A stretch of 64,000 nucleotides of DNA from NCBI GenBank assembly GCA_025454875.1, contig JALONP010000002.1:62001-126000 (forward strand), given 5' to 3'. This document shows positions 58,040 through 64,000 of the stretch, piece by piece. Source of the DNA: Bacteroidia bacterium (GTDB taxonomy: Bacteria > Bacteroidota > Bacteroidia > UKL13-3). Positions within the stretch are counted from its first letter, which is position 1. Every line of letters starts with the position of its first letter. A program made the position numbers and the translations under genes. The notes under the pieces are model-generated. The model searched no databases. It saw nothing but the letters and a program-made list of their open reading frames with translations, and was not told where the DNA came from.

Positions 58040-61000
58040 ATTAAGTTCATCACTCGTACTCAATAAATACATCCTAAATCTGTTTGGTGTAACAGACTTA
58101 GAGGCATTGTCATCGGATTTAAAAGATTCGGCTCTGGAAGGTTATGATGAAAACAATGTCTCTCATTTCCATCATGCTTTGGTAGCAAGGTTTTACAGCA
58201 ATGCAAATTTGCCAAAAGAATTATTGCTTCAATACGATCAAAATATTTTCACACACACCCAAACTATTTCAGAGAAAAGAACAGAACCCATCAAATGGAA
58301 ATACTTTCAGTATTTGGCATTGCTTTTTACTGAAATTTATTTAGATAAATACTTCACTGATAAAACAGTCCTACAAAGTGAATTAAACACCTTTTTAGAC
58401 TTCAATCACGGTAAGCATGGTAATGATTTTAAAGTTATCACTGAATTCAAATTAGAAACTATTGTTAACGATTTAAACAAGCTTGCTTATTGGAATGCAA
58501 CAGGTTCAGGTAAAACCTTATTGATGCATGTAAACATTTTGCAGTATAGGTATTATTTAAGCCAACATAACCTTGAAAAATCGCTGAACAGAATTATTGT
58601 GCTAACTCCCAATGAAGGACTTTCTAAACAGCATTTAAAGGAGTTTGTCCAGTCAGGTATGGAGGCCGAATTGTTTGATAAAACAGGAGGTTCTTTGTTT
58701 TCAGGTCAAAAAATTGAAATCATCGACATTCACAAACTCGAAGAAACAAGCGGCAATAAAACGGTTGCAGTTGAAGCATTTGAAGGTAACAACTTGGTTT
58801 TAGTAGATGAAGGACACAGAGGGGCTGGTGGTACAGAATGGAAAGACAAACGAAATCGTTTGTGTGAAACAGGTTTTTCATTTGAGTATTCAGCAACTTT
58901 TGGTCAGGCGGTACATGCTTTGTCAGGTGCAAAACAAAAAGCATTGATTGATGAATATGGTAAGGCAACATTGTTTGACTATTCCTATCGCTATTTCTAT
59001 AATGATGGTTATGGAAAAGATTATCAGATTTTAAACCTTAATGAACAATGGCATGAACCTGGAAAAGAAGAACGTGTGGTTCTTTATCTAACTGCCAGTT
59101 TACTTTCGTTTTATGAACAGTTATTAGTTTTCAAAGAGCATGGTAAAGCTATAGAACCATTTTTGATTGACAAGCCATTGGCAATTTTTGTAGGTGGTAA
59201 AGTTACTAAAAACATCAGCAAAGAAACGGCTTCCGATGTAGTTGAAGTATTAAAATTCATTGAGGCATTTGCAAAGAATGACACACAATCCATTGAACGA
59301 ATTAAATTATTGTTAGAAGCCAAAGATGGTTTGAACAATGAATTAGGGCATTCCATTTTTAAAAATGCTTTTAAAGAAATCCGTAAATCGGGTAAATCTG
59401 CACAGTCGGTTTTTCAAGATGTTCTGAGGGAAGTTTTCAATTCAGATGTTGCTGGTGCTTCACTGCATATTGACAACCTTAAAGGACAAGACGGTGAAAT
59501 TGGTTTACGCATTGGTAACGGTGAGTATTTTGGTGTTATCAATGTTGGTGACGACAAAGGTTTATTGAAAATATGCGAAGCACACAAAATGAACATTGGT
59601 GAAAGAGATTTTTCCAGTTCATTATTTCACGACATCAACAGCAAAAGCAGTAAAGTAAATATCCTGATTGGTTCAAAAAAATTCAGTGAAGGTTGGAGCA
59701 GTTGGCGAGTAAGCACAATGGGCTTGTTGAATATTGGTCGAGGCGAAGGTTCTGAAATTATTCAGCTTTTTGGTAGAGGTGTACGATTGAAAGGCTATAA
59801 ATTTTCATTGAAACGGAGCACTGCTTTAGATGCCAGTTTAAAACCCGATTATATTCCTGAAGTATTGCCGATTCTTGAAACGCTAAATATTTTCGGTTTA
59901 AGAGCTGATTATATGCAGCAATTCAAAGATTACCTTGAAGAAGAAGGCTTGCCAACGGATTCTGATTTTGAAAAAATCACTGTTGACATTCTGCCAACAA
60001 TTTCTGATTTATCGGAGAAAAAACTTAAATATATCAAGGTTAAAGATGGCTCCAACTTTAAGCGTGATGTTTTGGTGGATGCTGTAATTACAGAAAAAGT
60101 TCCGCCTGTATTAGTGGATTGGTATCCGAAAGTTCAGGTATTAAAAAGCTCTAGAACAACAAATGTATCAACGATAGTAACAGTTGAACAAGGTAAACTT
60201 GAAAATATTCATATTGCATTCTTAGATTGGAATAAGATCTATTTTGAAATACAGAAGTTCAAAAATGAACGCAGTTGGTATAATGTAAACCTTTCAATTG
60301 AAGCATTAAAAGATATTCTTCAAAGTTCGGAATGGTACACCTTACTAATTCCTTCAAGCGAACTTGAATTAACTGATTACAGTAAAGTAAAGCTATGGCA
60401 TGAATTGGCTCTTACACTTTTGAAATCATTTGTAGAAAGACTTTACAACTATCAGAAAAACAAGTTTTACAGCGACAAAATAGAAGTTGCTTTTATTGAT
60501 AGCACACATCCAAATTTTGAAGCCGAATACAACTTTCTCGTTAAAAAGACAGAGGACAGGCTAATCGGAAAGATTAAAGAATTAAAGGAAGTAGTTCGCA
60601 AAAAAGAATTTCAGGAAAACTTTAAAATCGACAACGACTTTGAGGCTTTGTATGCCAATCTTCATCTTTATCAGCCTTTAATTTATATTGACAAAGGCAG
60701 ATATGAAGAAGTAATAAAAATACAACCAGTTCCTTTGAATAAAGGCGAAAGAGATTTAGTTGAAGACCTAAAACAATATTTTGACACCAATACAGAGTTT
60801 TTTAAAGACAAACAACTTTACTTGCTGAGAAATATGAGTAAAAAAGGTATTGGCTTTTTTGAGGCAAACAACTTTTTCCCTGACTTTATCCTTTGGCTTG
60901 TCATAGGCAACAAGCAATACGTTTCATTTATTGATCCAAAAGGGCTTAGACAAATTCAAGGTTTGACAGACCCTAAAATTCAATTACATAAAACTATCAA

Positions 61001-61196
61001 GACAAGTATTCAACAAAAATTGAATGACCCGGACATTGAACTAAATTCATTCATTATTTCTAATACACCATACAACCAATTGACACATTGGAAAGGACAA
61101 GAAAGCATTGAGGACTTTAATTCAAATCATGTATTGTTTCAAAGGGAACAAAGACAAAGTTACATTCAGAAAATTATAAATAAACAAGTGAAATAA
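58032..61196 (+). CDS. Res-like DEAD/DEAH helicase with C-terminal PD-(D/E)XK nuclease
   Basis: 1054 residues. Helicase motifs: Walker A ATGSGKT (156-162), DEGH (259-262), SATF (~288), SKKFSEGWSSWRV and QLFGRGVRL (578-586). This set matches type III Res subunits. Near the C terminus PDF (Asp951) followed by FIDPKG (Asp968, Lys970) fits a PD-(D/E)XK nuclease core, where type III Res proteins also carry theirs. With the Mod-like protein it forms the restriction half of the operon. Last gene of the overlapping series; an 85-bp gap follows. Confidence 0.88.
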   Translation: MAKLSSSLVLNKYILNLFGVTDLEALSSDLKDSALEGYDENNVSHFHHALVARFYSNANLPKELLLQYDQNIFTHTQTISEKRTEPIKWKYFQYLALLFTEIYLDKYFTDKTVLQSELNTFLDFNHGKHGNDFKVITEFKLETIVNDLNKLAYWNATGSGKTLLMHVNILQYRYYLSQHNLEKSLNRIIVLTPNEGLSKQHLKEFVQSGMEAELFDKTGGSLFSGQKIEIIDIHKLEETSGNKTVAVEAFEGNNLVLVDEGHRGAGGTEWKDKRNRLCETGFSFEYSATFGQAVHALSGAKQKALIDEYGKATLFDYSYRYFYNDGYGKDYQILNLNEQWHEPGKEERVVLYLTASLLSFYEQLLVFKEHGKAIEPFLIDKPLAIFVGGKVTKNISKETASDVVEVLKFIEAFAKNDTQSIERIKLLLEAKDGLNNELGHSIFKNAFKEIRKSGKSAQSVFQDVLREVFNSDVAGASLHIDNLKGQDGEIGLRIGNGEYFGVINVGDDKGLLKICEAHKMNIGERDFSSSLFHDINSKSSKVNILIGSKKFSEGWSSWRVSTMGLLNIGRGEGSEIIQLFGRGVRLKGYKFSLKRSTALDASLKPDYIPEVLPILETLNIFGLRADYMQQFKDYLEEEGLPTDSDFEKITVDILPTISDLSEKKLKYIKVKDGSNFKRDVLVDAVITEKVPPVLVDWYPKVQVLKSSRTTNVSTIVTVEQGKLENIHIAFLDWNKIYFEIQKFKNERSWYNVNLSIEALKDILQSSEWYTLLIPSSELELTDYSKVKLWHELALTLLKSFVERLYNYQKNKFYSDKIEVAFIDSTHPNFEAEYNFLVKKTEDRLIGKIKELKEVVRKKEFQENFKIDNDFEALYANLHLYQPLIYIDKGRYEEVIKIQPVPLNKGERDLVEDLKQYFDTNTEFFKDKQLYLLRNMSKKGIGFFEANNFFPDFILWLVIGNKQYVSFIDPKGLRQIQGLTDPKIQLHKTIKTSIQQKLNDPDIELNSFIISNTPYNQLTHWKGQESIEDFNSNHVLFQREQRQSYIQKIINKQVK

Positions 61197-61281
61197 TCCC
61201 CGCACACTTTTTACACTCCTTGTAATATTATGCTAATACTATGTAGTAACTAATCTCCATGAATCTAATGCCAGTTTAATA

Positions 61282-62232
61282 ATGAAATACTGTACTCCAG
61301 ACGAAAGGTGGGAAATTTTTGGTGCTAGCTGTTTCGAAATGTACCTTGAGAAGTATGTTATCATTTCTAAATTCCATTTAATGGTTCCAAAAGATATCCT
61401 TGAAGGATATAAAACAGCCGAATATATGATGTGCTTTGCCTACTACCATTATCCTATTTATGATGAAGCCTTATCTAAAGTTTTAAAGTTGATTGAATTA
61501 GCAGTCAAACTAAGATGCAAGGATTTTGGAATAAGTACCAAAGGCGATGTTAAACTTAACAAGTTAATAAATGAACTTAGTAAACGAATTCCTTCTGTTA
61601 AAGTTAATATGAGGCTTCATGCAGCAAGACGAATCAGGAATTACTTGATGCACCCCTCACAAAATAATTATGCCGGGGGTATTTTACGAGCAAGTATGGT
61701 GGCTCTTGCAAACCTAATTAACGAAATTTTTCTACCCCCAAATTTCTTCATTGATACAAAAAAGGAAGTTGAACGGATTAAAGATCTATTAATCCCTTTT
61801 GATAATGGAACTTATGTCTTAGAACGGGACAACAAAAGATTTTTGATATATAAGGTAAAGTGTTTTGAAGCAATCCCACATAATAATGTTTGGAACTACT
61901 TTTTAGTTTGCTATCCAGTGTTGAAAGATGTCTATCAAGAAATCGTAGAACATAAAATAAGTGGAGTTATTAAATTAGTAGTCAAAGACATTAATATAGA
62001 AAATAATATAATAACTGCAATTAATAAAGACGATGAACAATTTATACGAATTAGCATTAATAACAATCCAACCAATGTAACCTCTCTAGAGAATTATTCT
62101 CATCAACTATCAAAGTATAGTGCCGATACATTGATGTTATACGAAACAATAATTCAAGACTTAATTGACAGAGAAATTTCAGAGTTTAATTACAACAACT
62201 ATAAATCAATTGATTACACAAACTTACTTTAA
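61282..62232 (+). CDS. Protein with a HEPN-like R-x4-H motif
   Basis: 316 residues, no signal or membrane segment. Residues ~60-155 are helical and include RRIRNYLMHP, giving Arg119-x4-His124, the catalytic motif of HEPN RNases, preceded by a helix with LKLIELAVKLRC. The C-terminal ~150 residues form an alpha/beta region (VIKLVVKDINIENNIITAI) of unknown type. HEPN proteins are frequent in defence islands as RNA-cutting toxins or as structural helpers. It lies 85 bp after the Res-like gene and converges with the GIY-YIG gene (4-bp overlap). It may have its own promoter. Confidence 0.6.
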   Translation: MKYCTPDERWEIFGASCFEMYLEKYVIISKFHLMVPKDILEGYKTAEYMMCFAYYHYPIYDEALSKVLKLIELAVKLRCKDFGISTKGDVKLNKLINELSKRIPSVKVNMRLHAARRIRNYLMHPSQNNYAGGILRASMVALANLINEIFLPPNFFIDTKKEVERIKDLLIPFDNGTYVLERDNKRFLIYKVKCFEAIPHNNVWNYFLVCYPVLKDVYQEIVEHKISGVIKLVVKDINIENNIITAINKDDEQFIRISINNNPTNVTSLENYSHQLSKYSADTLMLYETIIQDLIDREISEFNYNNYKSIDYTNLL

Positions 62233-62510
62233 CTCCGATCTAGACCTTCTGTAGGAAGTTCAGGGTATTTTTTTAAGTTTTCAATAAACACCTTCGATTT
62301 CATCTGTTTGATATGCTTCTCAATAGTATACGCTTGGGTTGAATGAAGGTTAGAAATAACAAGATACAATTCCCATGGACTCCCTCTTGCAGTAAATGAG
62401 TCTTTGTTAACAATAGAATTGTGTTCAAGCAATCTCTGTTCAACATCATCCGTTGAACCAATACAAAATTTATTGATTTTAGCGGAATATAAAATGTAAA
62501 CACAAAACAT
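62229..62510 (-). CDS. Small GIY-YIG-domain protein with altered YIG motif
   Basis: 93 residues from the ATG at 62510. A further in-frame ATG at 62528 lies inside the tRNA terminator stem and is less likely. CVYILYSAKINKFCIGSTDD and VEQRLLEHN match the UvrC-N/YhbQ-like family of single-domain GIY-YIG proteins, with the catalytic Arg (EQR) and a late Glu (IEKHIKQ). The second Tyr (YIG) is Cys here, so activity is doubtful. Such genes often sit beside tRNA genes in Bacteroidota (from memory). Confidence 0.85.
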   Translation of the reverse strand: MFCVYILYSAKINKFCIGSTDDVEQRLLEHNSIVNKDSFTARGSPWELYLVISNLHSTQAYTIEKHIKQMKSKVFIENLKKYPELPTEGLDRS

Positions 62511-62545
62511 ATAAAATAAAAAAGCCACTCGGACTGAGTGGCTTT
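62508..62545 (-). terminator. Terminator of tRNA-Asn
   Basis: Stem AAAGCCACT/AGTGGCTTT with a 7-nt loop (62521-62545), followed on the minus strand by TTTATTTT. It directly abuts the CCA end of the tRNA. Confidence 0.85.
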
Positions 62546-62621
62546 GGCTCCCTGACCTGGGCTCGAACCAGGGACCTAGTGATTAACAGTCACTCGCTCT
62601 AACCAGCTGAGCTATCAAGGA
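62545..62621 (-). tRNA. tRNA-Asn (anticodon GTT), CCA encoded
   Basis: The minus strand folds as a standard tRNA: acceptor TCCTTGA/TCAGGGA (one G-U pair), D-arm GCTC-AGCTGGTTA-GAGC, anticodon arm AGTGA-CTGTTAA-TCACT with anticodon GTT, T-arm CCTGG-TTCGAGC-CCAGG, discriminator G and an encoded CCA at 62545-62547. Confidence 0.96.
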
Positions 62622-62655
62622 ATTTGTTCCGAATTTACTTTAGTCGAAGTTTGTT

Positions 62656-62702
62656 GTCACTCGCTCTAACCTCCCGATAGCTATCGGGAGAGCTATCAAG
62701 GA
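62656..62702 (-). pseudogene. 5' half-copy of tRNA-Asn with a palindrome in the D-loop
   Basis: Repeats the tRNA-Asn sequence from the acceptor (TCCTTGATAGCTC) to the first part of the anticodon stem (GGTTAGAGCGAGTGAC). In place of the D-loop AGCT it has the 18-bp palindrome TCCCGATAGCTATCGGGA. The 3' half is absent, so it cannot be a working tRNA. Confidence 0.85.
62672..62689. repeat. Perfect 18-bp palindrome TCCCGATAGCTATCGGGA
   Basis: Lies within the tRNA-Asn half-copy. A near copy is at 14535-14552 (two differences). Confidence 0.8.
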
Positions 62703-62795
62703 TTTTGCTATCGTTTTTGTAAAACGGGATGCAATGATAGGATATGAAAATTAAATACGCAATATTTGCCCCGAAAAAATTAAAAAAAAATCAGC

Positions 62796-63719
62796 ATGAG
62801 TTTATTAGTTGTTGGTAGTGTGGCGTTTGATGCCATTGAAACACCCTTTGGAAAAACAGACAAAATTGTAGGTGGAGCAGCCTCTTATATTGCCTTAGCT
62901 ACTTCGTATTTTACCCCTAAAACAAAATTGGTTGCCGTAGTAGGTGACGACTTTCCAACAGACTTTATCAATACCCTAAACCAACGCGGTGTAAACACCG
63001 AAGGTCTTCAAATTAAAAAAGGACAAAAGTCGTTTTTCTGGAGCGGTAAATACCATACCGATATGAACTCACGCGATACGCTGGTAACCGAACTGAATGT
63101 ATTGGGCGATTTTGACCCTGTTGTTCCAGAGTCGTATCAAGATTGTGAATACCTAATGCTTGGTAACCTCACACCAGCCGTGCAACAAACCGTTATTAAC
63201 CGTTTGCGCAAGCGTCCTAAACTAATTGTTATGGATACAATGAATTTTTGGATGGAAGTAGCCATGGACGATTTACGCAAAACCATTTCGATGGTGGATG
63301 TGCTAACAATCAATGACGAAGAAGCGCGTCAATTATCTGGCGAATATTCACTTGTGAAAGCAGCTGCTAAAATCCAAGCAATGGGGCCTTCCTTTTTAAT
63401 TATCAAAAAAGGAGAAAACGGAGCATTATTATTCCATGGCAAAGAGGTGTTTTTTGCCCCTGCCCTTCCGCTCGAAGAAGTATTTGACCCAACTGGTGCA
63501 GGCGATACTTTTGCGGGTGGATTTATTGGCTATTTGGCTAAAACGGATGATACCTCGTTCGAAAACATGAAAAATGCAATTATATATGGATCGGCAATGG
63601 CCTCATTTTGTGTAGAGAAATTTGGCACAGAGCGTATCATGAACCTTCAAGAAGATGAATTGCTAGCACGAATCAACCAATTCAGAAACTTGGTAAGGTT
63701 TAATATGGCCTCACTTTAA
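62796..63719 (+). CDS. PfkB/ribokinase-family carbohydrate or nucleoside kinase
   Basis: 307 residues. N-terminal VVGSVAFDAIETPFG, the GGAASYIALATSYF substrate-side motif (normally GG-x-x-N-x-A in ribokinase; here GGAASYIA), and the C-terminal signature DPTGAGDTFAGGFIGYL with the catalytic Asp. In Bacteroidota such proteins are often labelled sugar kinase or adenosine kinase-like; the substrate cannot be fixed from sequence. Normal length. Outside the island, 93 bp after the tRNA fragment. Confidence 0.9.
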   Translation: MSLLVVGSVAFDAIETPFGKTDKIVGGAASYIALATSYFTPKTKLVAVVGDDFPTDFINTLNQRGVNTEGLQIKKGQKSFFWSGKYHTDMNSRDTLVTELNVLGDFDPVVPESYQDCEYLMLGNLTPAVQQTVINRLRKRPKLIVMDTMNFWMEVAMDDLRKTISMVDVLTINDEEARQLSGEYSLVKAAAKIQAMGPSFLIIKKGENGALLFHGKEVFFAPALPLEEVFDPTGAGDTFAGGFIGYLAKTDDTSFENMKNAIIYGSAMASFCVEKFGTERIMNLQEDELLARINQFRNLVRFNMASL

Positions 63720-63722
63720 CGA

Positions 63723-63753
63723 TTTGTTTAAAAAGCCCCATTTGTTACATTTG
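63723..63753 (+). promoter_or_regulatory. Bacteroidota sigma-A-type promoter
   Basis: TTTG at 63723-63726, a 19-base spacer and TACATTTG at 63746-63753 match the consensus TTTG-N19-TAnnTTTG exactly. The start codon of the dehydrogenase follows 25 bp later. Confidence 0.8.
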
Positions 63754-63778
63754 TCCCACATTCAATTAAGAAATTATC

Positions 63779-64000
63779 ATGTCACAACAAACTGCAACAC
63801 ACAGCAACGACAATCCATTTGAATCCATGATGTCTCGTTTTGATGAGGCCGCACGTATTATTGGTTTAGATGAAGGCTCATACAATGTATTAAAATCACC
63901 ACAAAAAGCGGTTATTGTATCAATACCCGTTACCATGGATAATGGTACCGTTCAGGTATTTGAAGGTTTCCGTGTGGTACACAATGCGAACTTAGGCCCG
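63779..64000 (+). CDS. Glu/Leu/Phe/Val dehydrogenase, N-terminal part (runs off the right edge)
   Basis: 74 codons are visible from the ATG at 63779. NPFESMMSRFDEAARIIGLD, then SPQKAVIVSIPVTMDNG and VFEGFRVVHNANLGP are the N-terminal ELFV dehydrogenase dimerisation motifs. In Bacteroidota this is usually glutamate dehydrogenase, linking 2-oxoglutarate and glutamate. Substrate cannot be confirmed because the Lys-containing active site lies outside the window. A consensus promoter is directly upstream. Confidence 0.88.
   Translation, partial: MSQQTATHSNDNPFESMMSRFDEAARIIGLDEGSYNVLKSPQKAVIVSIPVTMDNGTVQVFEGFRVVHNANLGP

Noticed and set aside
61197-61281. Terminator or attachment site after the Res-like gene
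   Set aside because: No hairpin with a U-tract and no repeat of tRNA sequence is present in these 85 bases.
62656-62702. Second functional tRNA-Asn
   Set aside because: The 3' half is absent and the D-loop is replaced by a palindrome.

Overview
The window looks like a chromosomal piece of a Bacteroidota (Bacteroidetes) genome, probably from the Chitinophagia/Sphingobacteriia side. Several proteins carry the C-terminal type IX secretion (T9SS) sorting domain. There are gldA/gldF/gldG-type genes and a mraZ-to-ftsZ (dcw) cluster in the usual Bacteroidota order. A promoter near the right end matches the Bacteroidota consensus TTTG-N19-TAnnTTTG. Species cannot be named from the sequence alone.

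Layout. (1) 1-2418, minus: a HmuY-like, T9SS-sorted protein followed by a TonB-dependent receptor that runs off the left edge, a likely heme/metallophore uptake pair. (2) 2644-14339: mostly plus-strand housekeeping genes: YfhO-like membrane protein, rsfS (minus), birA, coaX, an outer-membrane protein, lptC, a 56-residue membrane protein, a CNNM/CorC (GldE-like) protein, dusB (minus), a CPBP protease, a DUF2007 protein, cdsA and an SRPBCC protein. (3) 14340-16812: repeat-rich spacer around one T9SS cargo gene and the C-terminal stump of another. (4) 16813-22183, minus: a GldA-(OMP)-(lipoprotein)-GldF-GldG-DUF4340 operon. (5) 22303-27738, minus: an O-antigen-ligase/TPR protein followed by two TIG-type T9SS proteins, one of them broken by two in-frame stops. 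(6) 27952-43517, plus: mraZ, rsmH, ftsL, ftsI, murE, mraY, murD, ftsW, murG, murC, ftsQ, ftsA, ftsZ, with a probable MraZ operator at the front and a terminator at the end. (7) 43628-48744: a small protein with a caspase/CHAT-like His/Cys pair and a giant T9SS surface protein. (8) 49021-62702: an accessory island ending at tRNA-Asn. (9) 62796-64000: a PfkB-family sugar/nucleoside kinase and the start of a Glu/Leu/Phe/Val dehydrogenase.

The accessory island is the most interesting part. Five tightly packed or overlapping genes (49021-61196) encode an XRE regulator, a SNF2/RapA-type helicase, a Mod-like beta-class adenine methyltransferase, a PHP-phosphoesterase fused to an SMC/ABC-type ATPase, and a Res-like helicase with a C-terminal PD-(D/E)XK nuclease. 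This reads as an extended type III-like restriction system. It lacks the hallmark genes of DISARM and BREX. A near-palindrome overlapping the promoter suggests autoregulation by the XRE protein. Next to it lie a protein with a HEPN-type R-x4-H motif, a GIY-YIG protein whose YIG has become CIG, tRNA-Asn, and a half-copy of that tRNA carrying an 18-bp palindrome in its D-loop. No CRISPR array, rRNA, transposase, integrase or phage structural gene was seen.
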